DNA of 13,334 bases from Comamonadaceae bacterium (GTDB lineage: Bacteria; Pseudomonadota; Gammaproteobacteria; Burkholderiales; Burkholderiaceae_C), in the NCBI GenBank assembly GCA_027490555.1, contig JAIXXW010000382.1, positions 1 to 13,334 of the forward strand, given 5' to 3'. Position 1 is the stretch's first letter. The number at the start of each line of letters is the position of its first letter. This document shows, in pieces, positions 1 to 7,798 of the stretch. A model generated the notes under the pieces. The model saw nothing but the letters and a program-made list of their open reading frames with translations. It was not told the origin of the DNA and did not search any database. The position numbers were made by a program, and so were the translations under genes.

Positions 1-21
1 CTGGGCCTGCCCCGCCAATGG

Positions 22-1695
22 TTAAAGGAGGACGCGACGGAAGTCGCTGAGGATTTGCCCCAGGAAGGCATTGAAGCGCGCGGCGGCTGCGCCGTCGATG
101 ACGCGGTGGTCCCAGGTCAGCGACAGGGGCAGCATCAGGCGCGGCACAAAGGTTTTGCCGTCCCACACCGGTTCCATCTGGCTCTTGCAGACGCCGAGGA
201 TGGCGACTTCAGGCGCATTGATGATGGGCGTGAAGTAACGCCCACCGATGCCGCCCAAGGATGAGATGGTGAAGGTCGCGCCCGACATGTCGGCCGGGCC
301 CAGTTTGCCGTCGCGGGCCTTCTTGGCCAGCTCGGCCATTTCCTGGCTGATCTGCAACACACCTTTTTTGTCGGCGTCCTTGATGACCGGCACCACCAGG
401 CCATTGGGCGTGTCCGCAGCAAAACCGATGTGGTAGTACTGCTTGTAAATCAGCGCATCGCCATCGAGGCTGCTGTTGAACTCGGGGAATTTCTTCAGCG
501 CCGCCACGCAGGCCTTGATCAGGAAGGCCAGCATGGTGACCTTGATGCCGCTCTTCTCGTTCTCTTTGTTGGTCAGGACGCGGAAGGCTTCCAGCTCGGT
601 GATATCGGCGTCGTCGTGGTTGGTGACGGCCGGGATCATCACGGCGTTGCGCAACAGGTTGGCGCCGCTGATCTTTTTGATGCGGCTCATTTCCTTGCGC
701 TCGATCGGACCGAATTTCGCAAAGTCCACCTTGGGCCAGGGGATCAGGCCCAACTCTGAACCCGCGCCACCCGAAGCCGGGGCTGGGGCCTTGGCCGCTT
801 GGGCCTTGGTCTGCACAGATCCCGACATCACGGCCTTGGTGAAGGCTTGCACATCGTCTGCGGTGATGCGTCCCTTGAGGCCCGTGCCTTGGACCTCGTT
901 CAGGGGCACACCCAGCTCGCGGGCGAATTTGCGCACCGAGGGCGAGGCATGGGGCAAGCCTGCCGTGTGACCCAGCGGGTTGTGGGCCGGGGCACTGGGC
1001 GCCGTGGCCACTGGCGCTTGTGCAGGGGCTGGGGAAAAAGCCTGGGCCACGGGGGCGGCCGGTGCCGCAGCCAGGGTAGCCACAGCGGCGGCCACAGGTG
1101 CAGGTCCAGGTGCAGAGACCGCGCCTTCCAGCACCGCCAGCAGGTCACCGATGTTGACCTTGTCCCCCACCTTGACCTTGATGTCTTTGAGCACACCCGC
1201 AGCCGAGGACGGGATTTCCATCGACGCCTTGTCCGACTCCACGGTGATCAGCGATTGCTCGACCTTGATGGTGTCGCCGGGTTTGACCATGACCTCGATC
1301 ACGGCCACGTCCTTGAAGTCGCCAATGTCGGGCACGCGCACTTCCACAGGGCCCGTGGTGGCGGCTGCAGACGTGCTGGCCACGGCTGCCGATGGTGCGG
1401 CTGCCACTGCGGCTGCAGGCGCAGCAGCCGCAGAAACTGCCGGTGCCGCGCTGGCGCCAGCGGTTTCCACGACCAGCACCACCGAGCCTTGCTTGACCTT
1501 GTCGCCCAGGGCCACACGCAGCTCCTTGACCACACCTGCCGTGCTGGATGGGATTTCCATCGAAGCTTTGTCGGACTCCACGGTGATCAGCGATTGCTCG
1601 GCCTTCACCGTGTCACCCACCTTGACCAGCAGCTCGATGACGGCGACTTCGTCGAAATCCCCGATGTCCGGAACTTGTACTTCTACCAATGCCAT
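22..1695 (-). CDS. aceF: Dihydrolipoamide acetyltransferase (E2) of pyruvate dehydrogenase, two lipoyl domains
   Basis: E2 core of the pyruvate dehydrogenase complex in the cytoplasm: it moves the acetyl group from E1 via lipoyl-lysine to CoA. The 557-residue protein shows two N-terminal lipoyl domains (about residues 3-77 and 116-191), each with the ESDKASMEIPSS motif, so the lipoylated lysines should be K43 and K156. Ala/Pro-rich flexible linkers (about 79-115 and 194-240) follow each domain. Next come a peripheral subunit-binding domain (about 249-286, SPSVRKFARELGV) and the catalytic domain ending in the active-site motif DHRVIDG (H530, D534). The start is fixed by GGGAGA at 1701-1706, five bases before the ATG. 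It follows aceE by 15 bp, so the two are surely one operon. E. coli AceF has three lipoyl domains; two is common in betaproteobacteria. The next operon gene, often lpdA in this group, would lie beyond the left edge and is not seen. Confidence 0.97.
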   Translation of the reverse strand: MALVEVQVPDIGDFDEVAVIELLVKVGDTVKAEQSLITVESDKASMEIPSSTAGVVKELRVALGDKVKQGSVVLVVETAGASAAPAVSAAAAPAAAVAAAPSAAVASTSAAATTGPVEVRVPDIGDFKDVAVIEVMVKPGDTIKVEQSLITVESDKASMEIPSSAAGVLKDIKVKVGDKVNIGDLLAVLEGAVSAPGPAPVAAAVATLAAAPAAPVAQAFSPAPAQAPVATAPSAPAHNPLGHTAGLPHASPSVRKFARELGVPLNEVQGTGLKGRITADDVQAFTKAVMSGSVQTKAQAAKAPAPASGGAGSELGLIPWPKVDFAKFGPIERKEMSRIKKISGANLLRNAVMIPAVTNHDDADITELEAFRVLTNKENEKSGIKVTMLAFLIKACVAALKKFPEFNSSLDGDALIYKQYYHIGFAADTPNGLVVPVIKDADKKGVLQISQEMAELAKKARDGKLGPADMSGATFTISSLGGIGGRYFTPIINAPEVAILGVCKSQMEPVWDGKTFVPRLMLPLSLTWDHRVIDGAAAARFNAFLGQILSDFRRVLL

Positions 1696-1710
1696 GTGTG
1701 TCTCCCGGAT

Positions 1711-4407
1711 TTATGCGTAAAGCGGGTTGATTTTGTCGACTTTGATGCCGTATTTCTGAATCGCTTCTGCCACTTGCGCCACAGGCACCTTGCCCTCTTC
1801 GCTCAGTGCCTTGAGGGCTGCGACCACGATGTAGTGGCGGTTGACCTCGAAGTGCTCGCGCAGCTTGCTGCGGAAATCGGAGCGCCCAAAGCCGTCGGTG
1901 CCCAGCACTTTGAAAGTGCGGCCTGCGGGAACAAAGGGCCGGATCTGCTCGGCATAGGCCTTCATGTAGTCGGTCGATGCGATCACAGGGCCCTTGTGCG
2001 GGGCCAATTGTTGGCCCACAAATGGCACGCGGGGCTTTTCCAGCGGGTGCAGCAGGTTGTAGCGCTCGGCGTCCTGGCCGTCACGGGTCAATTCGTTGAA
2101 GCTGGGGCAGCTCCACACATCGGCCTGGATGCCCCAGTCGGTGGCCAGCAGGGTTTGCGCGGCGATCGATTCGCGCAAGATGGTGCCCGATCCCAGCAGT
2201 TGCACACGTTGGTCGCCAGCCGCACCGGGCTTGCACAGGTACATGCCCTTGATGATCTGCTCTTCGGTACCAGGTGTGAGGCCCGGCATGGGGTAGTTTT
2301 CGTTGAGCAGGGTGAGGTAGTAAAAGACGTTGTCCTGTTTCTCGACCATGCGCTTCAAGCCATGGTGCAAGATCACGCCGACCTCGTGGGCAAAGGTCGG
2401 GTCGTAGGAGATGCAGTTCGGGATGGTGCCCGCCAGGATGTGGCTGTGGCCATCTTCGTGCTGCAAACCTTCGCCGTTGAGCGTGGTGCGGCCCGAGGTG
2501 CCGCCCAGCAAGAAGCCGCGCGCCTGCATGTCGCCCGCCGCCCAGGCCAAATCGCCAATGCGCTGGAAGCCGAACATCGAGTAATACACATAAAACGGCA
2601 CCATGATGCGGTTGCTGGTGCTGTAGCTGGTGGCCGCTGCGATCCAGCTGGACATGCCGCCGGCTTCGTTGATGCCTTCTTGCAGGATCTGGCCGGCCTT
2701 GTCTTCCTTGTAGTACATCACCTGGTCCTTGTCGACCGGGGTGTACTGCTGGCCGGCAGGGTTGTAGATGCCCACCTGGCGGAACAGGCCTTCCATGCCG
2801 AAGGTGCGGGCTTCGTCCACCAGAATCGGCACCACGCGCGGGCCCAGGGCCTGGTCACGCAGCAGCTGGGTCAAAAAACGCACATAGGCCTGGGTGGTGG
2901 AGATCTCGCGGCCTTCGGCCGTGGGCTCGAGCACCGCCTTGAAGGTCTCGAGTGAGGGCACGGTGAAACTCTCATCGGCCTTGACGCGGCGCTTGGGCAG
3001 GTAGCCCCCCAGGGCCTGGCGACGCTCGTGCAGGTAGCGCATTTCGGGCGTGTCGTCGGCGGGCTTGTAAAACGGGATCTTGGACAACTCGCTGTCCGGA
3101 ATCGGGATGTTGAAACGGTCGCGCATATAACGGATGTCGTCGTCCGTCAGCTTTTTGGTCTGGTGCACGGTGTTCTTGCCCTCGCCGGCTTTGCCCATGC
3201 CAAAACCCTTGACGGTCTTGATCAGCAGCACCGTGGGCTGGCCCTTGTGGTGCACCGCCTTGTGGTAGGCGGCATACACCTTTTGCGGGTCATGACCGCC
3301 GCGCTTGAGGTTCCAGATGTCGTTGTCCGACAGGTGGGACACCATCTCCAGCGTCCGGGGGTCGCGGCCAAAGAAATGTTTGCGCACGTAGGCACCGTCG
3401 TTGGCTTTGAAGGCCTGGTAATCGCCGTCGAGCGTGTCCATCATCAATTTGCGCAGGGCACCGTCCTTGTCACGGGCCAGCAAGCTGTCCCACTCGCTGC
3501 CCCACAGCAGCTTGATGACGTTCCAGCCTGATCCACGGAACTCGCCTTCCAATTCCTGGATGATCTTGCCATTGCCGCGCACCGGTCCGTCCAGGCGTTG
3601 CAAATTGCAGTTGACGACAAAAATCAGGTTGTCGAGGTTTTCACGCGCCGCCAAACCGATCGCGCCCAGCGACTCGACCTCGTCCATCTCGCCGTCGCCG
3701 CAGAACACCCAGACCTTGCGGTTTTCGGTGTTGGCAATGCCCCGGGCGTGCAGGTATTTCAGGAAACGCGCCTGGTAAATCGCCATCAAAGGCCCCAAGC
3801 CCATGGAGACCGTGGGGAACTGCCAGAAATCCGGCATCAGCTTGGGGTGGGGATAGCTCGACAGGCCCTTGCCGTCCACTTCTTGGCGGAAGTGCAGCAA
3901 CTGTTCCTCGGTCAGCCGACCTTCGAGGTAGGCACGGGCGTACACCCCAGGCGAGACATGGCCCTGGATGTACAGGCAATCACCGCCGTGGTTTTCGCTC
4001 TCGGCATGCCAGAAATGGTTGAAACCGGCACCGAACATGTGGGCCAGCGAGGCAAAAGAGCCGATGTGGCCGCCCAGGTCGCCACCGTCTTCGGGGTTGT
4101 GGCGGTTGGCCTTGACCACCATGGCCATGGCATTCCAGCGCATGTAGGCGCGCAGGCGCTCTTCAATTTCAATATTGCCGGGGCAGCGGGCTTCCAAATT
4201 GGGCTCGATGCTGTTGACATAACCGGTGGTGGCTGAAAACGGCAGATCGATGCTGTGTTGTCTGGCCTCTTCCAGCAGTTCTTCCAGCAAAAAATGCGCA
4301 CGTTCTGGACCTGCTTTTTCAATGACGGCGGAAAGGGCTTCCATCCACTCGCGCGTCTCCTGGCTGTCCAGATCTCGCCCCGCTTGTTGCTGTGCCGACG
4401 ATGTCAT
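1711..4407 (-). CDS. aceE: Pyruvate dehydrogenase E1, homodimeric type
   Basis: Thiamine-diphosphate-dependent E1 that decarboxylates pyruvate and acetylates the lipoyl groups of AceF; first enzyme of the complex feeding acetyl-CoA to the TCA cycle. The chosen start gives 898 residues, close to the 887 of E. coli AceE. The thiamine diphosphate motif runs from GDGEMDE (237-243) to NCN (266-268). The conserved histidines expected from the E. coli enzyme are present: H114 in GGHIGSF, H150 in GHVSPGVYAR, and H415 in the mobile loop GKNTVHQTKK. An in-frame ATG at 4434 would add nine residues, but AGGAGA at 4413-4418 sits five bases before the ATG at 4407, so the shorter form is preferred. The gene leads the aceE-aceF operon and is divergent from a histidine kinase gene, with about 160 bp of control region between them. 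No frame break is seen. Confidence 0.98.
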   Translation of the reverse strand: MTSSAQQQAGRDLDSQETREWMEALSAVIEKAGPERAHFLLEELLEEARQHSIDLPFSATTGYVNSIEPNLEARCPGNIEIEERLRAYMRWNAMAMVVKANRHNPEDGGDLGGHIGSFASLAHMFGAGFNHFWHAESENHGGDCLYIQGHVSPGVYARAYLEGRLTEEQLLHFRQEVDGKGLSSYPHPKLMPDFWQFPTVSMGLGPLMAIYQARFLKYLHARGIANTENRKVWVFCGDGEMDEVESLGAIGLAARENLDNLIFVVNCNLQRLDGPVRGNGKIIQELEGEFRGSGWNVIKLLWGSEWDSLLARDKDGALRKLMMDTLDGDYQAFKANDGAYVRKHFFGRDPRTLEMVSHLSDNDIWNLKRGGHDPQKVYAAYHKAVHHKGQPTVLLIKTVKGFGMGKAGEGKNTVHQTKKLTDDDIRYMRDRFNIPIPDSELSKIPFYKPADDTPEMRYLHERRQALGGYLPKRRVKADESFTVPSLETFKAVLEPTAEGREISTTQAYVRFLTQLLRDQALGPRVVPILVDEARTFGMEGLFRQVGIYNPAGQQYTPVDKDQVMYYKEDKAGQILQEGINEAGGMSSWIAAATSYSTSNRIMVPFYVYYSMFGFQRIGDLAWAAGDMQARGFLLGGTSGRTTLNGEGLQHEDGHSHILAGTIPNCISYDPTFAHEVGVILHHGLKRMVEKQDNVFYYLTLLNENYPMPGLTPGTEEQIIKGMYLCKPGAAGDQRVQLLGSGTILRESIAAQTLLATDWGIQADVWSCPSFNELTRDGQDAERYNLLHPLEKPRVPFVGQQLAPHKGPVIASTDYMKAYAEQIRPFVPAGRTFKVLGTDGFGRSDFRSKLREHFEVNRHYIVVAALKALSEEGKVPVAQVAEAIQKYGIKVDKINPLYA

Positions 4408-4411
4408 GTTT

Positions 4412-4418
4412 GTCTCCT
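4412..4418 (-). promoter_or_regulatory. Ribosome binding site of aceE
   Basis: AGGAGAC on the minus strand, with AGGAGA ending five bases before the ATG at 4405-4407. It lies inside the reading frame of the longer alternative start at 4434 and decides for the downstream ATG. Confidence 0.85.
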
Positions 4419-4470
4419 GAAGGTCTCGGTCCATGTTACGGGCGAAATTCTCTCACAGTTCGGCGCCTAT

Positions 4471-4500
4471 TTCAAATTATGCGCGTGCATTTTGCATAAT
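4471..4500 (+). promoter_or_regulatory. Putative sigma70 promoter of the kinase/regulator operon
   Basis: On the plus strand, TTCAAA (4471-4476, four of six to the -35 consensus) is followed after 18 bases by CATAAT (4495-4500). Transcription would start near 4507, about 60 nt before the kinase ATG. It overlaps the minus-strand promoter almost completely, so the two directions would compete for RNA polymerase or share an operator. Confidence 0.42.
4476..4500. repeat. Perfect 7-bp inverted repeat in the aceE/kinase divergent control region
   Basis: ATTATGC (4476-4482) and GCATAAT (4494-4500) are exact reverse complements separated by 11 bases, inside the only AT-rich non-coding stretch between aceE and the kinase gene. 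Read outward, each arm supplies a CATAAT hexamer that resembles a sigma70 -10 box, one for each strand. The repeat may be an operator for a dimeric regulator, or simply two back-to-back -10 elements. The sequence cannot separate these. It is not followed by a T-tract, so it is not a terminator. Confidence 0.6.
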
Positions 4501-4505
4501 GAAAA
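4476..4505 (-). promoter_or_regulatory. Putative sigma70 promoter of aceEF
   Basis: On the minus strand, TTTTCA (4505-4500, four of six matches to the -35 consensus) is followed after 18 bases by CATAAT (4481-4476, five of six to the -10 consensus). Transcription would start near 4469, giving a leader of about 60 nt before the aceE ATG. It is read by eye and not scored against a matrix. Confidence 0.45.
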
Positions 4506-4568
4506 ATAAGGCTATTTCTGTCCAGTCAGCAGGATCGTCGGCACGGATCCGTCCTCTAAACTCGGGCC

Positions 4569-7091
4569 ATGGAATTGAATCAAGCCACATCCGTTGTGCA
4601 AAAAGTCCGCCCATGGACCTGGTGGCTGTCGTGGTGGCGCAAACAGTCACCCAACCGGCAAGACCGTTTTGCCAACCAGGCCCCCTTTGCCGCGGTGATC
4701 TTGTTCCTGGCCGCGATCGCCAGCGCATTTTGGTATTTGCGTGTCGAAGAGGTCGAACGCGAACAGGAAGCCATCAAACGGGATGTGGAATACGCCCAGC
4801 AAAGACTGCGCTTGCGGCTGCTCGAGCGCCAAGAGCAGGTGATGAAACTGGCCCGCGACGTCTCCAACAACGAGCTCCGGGCCGAGCGGTTCAAGCAGCG
4901 TGCCGAAGCATTGGTGCAGCAGTACCCCGAGTTCATGGCCTTGACCTGGATCGATGACAAGCGACGGGTCGTGGCCCACCAGAGCATTTCCAGCATTTCC
5001 AGCAACCCGCTGTACCGAGCGGGCAGCGTGTTGAAATCGGGCGAGACAGAGAGCCTGTACGGTCTGGCCAAAGACCTGATGCAGCCCATCTACGGGCAAA
5101 TCAGCCTGGAAGCTGAACGGGAAGTGCCCATCCCCGTCTTGCAACTGCACTCCCCTTTGAGCAACGGGCAAGGCAAATTCAACGGTGTGATCCTGGCGGA
5201 ATACACCATGGAAGGCTTGCTCCGTTACGGCATTCCGACGGAAGTGTTGGCCAAGTACGCGGTGGCTTTGCTCGACGGCGACGGCCGGGTGTTGGCTGGC
5301 CAGTCGATCGCGTCACGCGCCCCCTTGTGGTCCTTGTTGCCCGTCAACGACAAGCCGCACAACGACTATGAAATCCCGGTGTCACCGGTCGGCAACGACC
5401 TGGTGTTGCGCGCACAGGCCTGGCGAACCTCGCAAGGCCTGGTGGGCAGCGGCCTGTTCTGGCTGGTGATGGTGCTCAGTTTGATGACCGCCTGGATGCT
5501 GATCGCCAACTGGCGACACACGCGCCGCCGGCTGCAGGCGCAAAAGGCCCTGGTGGCCGAAACCAACTTCCGTCGGGCCATGGAAAACTCCATGCTGACG
5601 GGCATGCGCGCTCTGGACATGCGTGGCCGGATCACCTACGTGAACCCGGGTTTTTGCCACATGACCGGCTGGAGCGAGTCGGATCTGGTGGGGGCGGTGG
5701 CGCCTTTTCCCTACTGGCCTGAACAGGACCGGGATGTGCTGATGCGCCGCCTGGAGGAAGAAATCAGCGGACAACACTCGGCCGGTGGCTTTCAGGTCCG
5801 GGTCAAACGGAAAAATGGCCAATTGTTTGAAGCCCGGATGTATGTCTCCCCGCTGATTGACGCGACCGGCAAGCAAACCGGCTGGATGACCTCGATGACC
5901 GACATCACCGAGCCCAACCGGATTCGTGAGCAGCTGGCCAGCTCGCACGAACGCTTCACCATCGTGCTGGAGGCCCTGGACGCTTCGGTCTCGGTCGCTC
6001 CACTGGGCAGCGAAGAGTTGCTGTTTGCCAACAAACTGTACCGGCTTTGGTTTGGGCAAGACACCGTGGGCCACCTGCGCCTGGTCCAGCGCGCCGGGGC
6101 CTACAGCGGCGAAACACGGTCGGACGATGTGGACGACATGGTCGGCCTGCCCACGGTGGGTTTGTCCAAGGCCGGCTCGGAAAACGCCGAAATCTTCATT
6201 CCCGAGCTGGGCAAATGGCTGGAGGTGCGTTCGCGCTACATCAACTGGGCCGATGGCCGACTGGCCCAGATGGTGATTGCCAGCGACATCACGCCCCGCC
6301 GCCAGGCCGAAGAGCTCGCAGCCCAACAGGCCGAACGCGCACAAACCGCCAGCCGCTTGATCACCATGGGCGAAATGGCCTCGAGCGTGGCCCATGAGCT
6401 GAACCAACCCCTCACCGCCATCAGCAATTACTGTAGCGGCATGGTCTCCCGCATCCAGTCCAAGCAAGTCAAGGAAGAGGATCTGCTCTGGGCCTTGGAA
6501 AAAACCGCCCACCAGGCCCAGCGTGCCGGGCAGATCATTTCGCGCATTCGCAGCTTCGTCAAACGCAGCGAACCCAACCGCGCCCTGTCCGATGTCTCGG
6601 TCATGGTCAGCGAATCCATGGAGTTGGCCGAGATCGAATTGCGCAGGCGCCATGTCCGCCTGACCCACCATGTGGCCGCCCGCTTGCCCCAGCTGTGGGT
6701 GGACCCGATCCTGATCGAACAGGTGCTGGTGAACCTGATGAAAAATGCCGCCGAATCGATCGACCATGCCCAGCGCCCGCCCGAAAAGCGCCAGGTCGAG
6801 CTGCGCATCGTTCCCAAACAGATGGACGATCAGACCGTGGTCGAATTCTCCGTCACCGACACCGGTGCCGGGCTGCCGTCCGATGCCATCGAACGTGTCT
6901 ACGAGGCCTTTTTCTCGACCAAAGTGGAAGGCATGGGCATCGGCCTGAATTTGTGCCGCAGCATCGTCGAATCCCACCAGGGCAGGATCAAGGCCGAGAA
7001 CCTCTACAATGCCGGCGAGGTCACAGGATGCCGGTTTTCCTTCTGGATACCGGTTCAATCGGGGTCACCACACCACAACCCACCGGGGTAA
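4569..7091 (+). CDS. Membrane PAS sensor histidine kinase, FixL/DctB-like HisKA, divergent from aceE
   Basis: Two-component sensor kinase of 840 residues. It has an N-terminal membrane helix (about 38-57), an extracytoplasmic region of about 230 residues (58-290) that begins with a charged helix and looks Cache-like, and a second membrane helix (about 291-314). A canonical PAS domain (about 330-455), a second, divergent PAS-like region (about 456-580) and the kinase core follow. The H-box VAHELNQPLTAISNY gives phospho-acceptor H609. In the ATPase domain, the N-box has N722/N726, then DTGAGLP (764-770), FFSTK (781-785) and GMGIGL (788-793). The HELNQPL form is typical of FixL/DctB/TodS-type kinases, which pair with one-domain-plus-output regulators. 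There is no receiver domain. An in-frame TAA ends ten bases upstream, so ATG 4569 is the first possible start, although no good Shine-Dalgarno precedes it. The signal is unknown; pyruvate or a related acid is a guess from the neighbour aceE. Confidence 0.93.
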   Translation: MELNQATSVVQKVRPWTWWLSWWRKQSPNRQDRFANQAPFAAVILFLAAIASAFWYLRVEEVEREQEAIKRDVEYAQQRLRLRLLERQEQVMKLARDVSNNELRAERFKQRAEALVQQYPEFMALTWIDDKRRVVAHQSISSISSNPLYRAGSVLKSGETESLYGLAKDLMQPIYGQISLEAEREVPIPVLQLHSPLSNGQGKFNGVILAEYTMEGLLRYGIPTEVLAKYAVALLDGDGRVLAGQSIASRAPLWSLLPVNDKPHNDYEIPVSPVGNDLVLRAQAWRTSQGLVGSGLFWLVMVLSLMTAWMLIANWRHTRRRLQAQKALVAETNFRRAMENSMLTGMRALDMRGRITYVNPGFCHMTGWSESDLVGAVAPFPYWPEQDRDVLMRRLEEEISGQHSAGGFQVRVKRKNGQLFEARMYVSPLIDATGKQTGWMTSMTDITEPNRIREQLASSHERFTIVLEALDASVSVAPLGSEELLFANKLYRLWFGQDTVGHLRLVQRAGAYSGETRSDDVDDMVGLPTVGLSKAGSENAEIFIPELGKWLEVRSRYINWADGRLAQMVIASDITPRRQAEELAAQQAERAQTASRLITMGEMASSVAHELNQPLTAISNYCSGMVSRIQSKQVKEEDLLWALEKTAHQAQRAGQIISRIRSFVKRSEPNRALSDVSVMVSESMELAEIELRRRHVRLTHHVAARLPQLWVDPILIEQVLVNLMKNAAESIDHAQRPPEKRQVELRIVPKQMDDQTVVEFSVTDTGAGLPSDAIERVYEAFFSTKVEGMGIGLNLCRSIVESHQGRIKAENLYNAGEVTGCRFSFWIPVQSGSPHHNPPG

Positions 7092-7095
7092 GCGC

Positions 7096-7722
7096 ATGAG
7101 TTTGATACCAAAAAAAGGCACTGTGTATGTCGTGGACGACGACGAAGCGGTGCGAGATTCCTTGCAATGGTTGCTGGAAGGCAAGGATTACCGGGTTCGT
7201 TGCTTTGACAGCGCCGAGTCTTTCATCAGCCGTTACGACCCCCGCGAAGTGGCCTGCCTGATCGCCGATATCCGCATGGGGGGCATGAGCGGCATGGACC
7301 TGCAAGACAAACTGATCGAACGCCGCTCCCCTTTGCCGATCGTCTTCATCACCGGGCATGGCGATGTGCCCATGGCGGTGAACACCATGAAGAAAGGCGC
7401 CATGGACTTCATCCAGAAGCCGTTCAAGGAAGAGGAGTTGCTCCACCTGGTTGAACGCATGCTGGAAGAAGCCCGCGACTCCTTTGCCGACTACCAGCAA
7501 GCCGCCAGCCGGGATGCCCTGCTGTCCAAGCTCACCGGTCGCGAGGCCCAGGTCCTCGAACGCATTGTGGCCGGTCGCCTGAACAAGCAGATCGCCGACG
7601 ATCTGGGCATCAGCATCAAAACCGTGGAGGCGCACCGGGCCAACATCATGGAAAAGCTCAATGCCAACACCGTGGCCGATCTGCTGAAGATCGCACTGGG
7701 ACAAAACGCCAACAAGGTCTGA
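7096..7722 (+). CDS. FixJ/NarL-type response regulator, partner of the upstream kinase
   Basis: DNA-binding response regulator of 208 residues. The receiver domain (about 8-125) has the acidic cluster D14-D16, phospho-acceptor D58 in LIADIRM, T86 in ITGHGD and K108 in QKPF. The LuxR-type helix-turn-helix (about 145-200) contains LTGREAQVLERIVAG and recognition helix ISIKTVEAHRANIM. This layout is that of the FixJ/TtrR/TodT group. The frame is open further upstream, to 7009, but that would overlap the kinase end and add residues that are not receiver-like. The ATG at 7096 begins four bases after the kinase stop with GGGG at 7085-7088 before it, pointing to translational coupling. It is the last gene before a strong terminator. 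Likely targets are the divergent aceE promoter and its own promoter; this is inferred from position. Confidence 0.95.
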   Translation: MSLIPKKGTVYVVDDDEAVRDSLQWLLEGKDYRVRCFDSAESFISRYDPREVACLIADIRMGGMSGMDLQDKLIERRSPLPIVFITGHGDVPMAVNTMKKGAMDFIQKPFKEEELLHLVERMLEEARDSFADYQQAASRDALLSKLTGREAQVLERIVAGRLNKQIADDLGISIKTVEAHRANIMEKLNANTVADLLKIALGQNANKV

Positions 7723-7740
7723 CCCCCTGCCTTCCCTCCC

Positions 7741-7771
7741 AACGCCCGCATCTGCCGGGCGTTTCGTTTTT
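7741..7771 (+). terminator. Intrinsic terminator after the kinase/regulator operon
   Basis: AACGCCCG (7741-7748) pairs perfectly with CGGGCGTT (7756-7763) around a seven-base loop, followed by a T-rich run with one C and one G to 7771. It begins 18 bases after the regulator stop and ends 27 bases before folD, so it separates the two transcription units. Confidence 0.9.
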
Positions 7772-7798
7772 CATCCACCGATCTGTTGAACACACCCC

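Noticed and set aside
799..2955. Plus-strand 718-codon open frame opposite aceF and aceE
   Set aside because: It is exactly antisense to two certain genes, shows a His/Gly/Arg-rich composition typical of reverse-frame reading of GC-rich codons, and has no recognisable domain.
5382..7058. Minus-strand 558-codon open frame opposite the kinase
   Set aside because: It is a shadow of the kinase gene with no family features and no plausible start signal.
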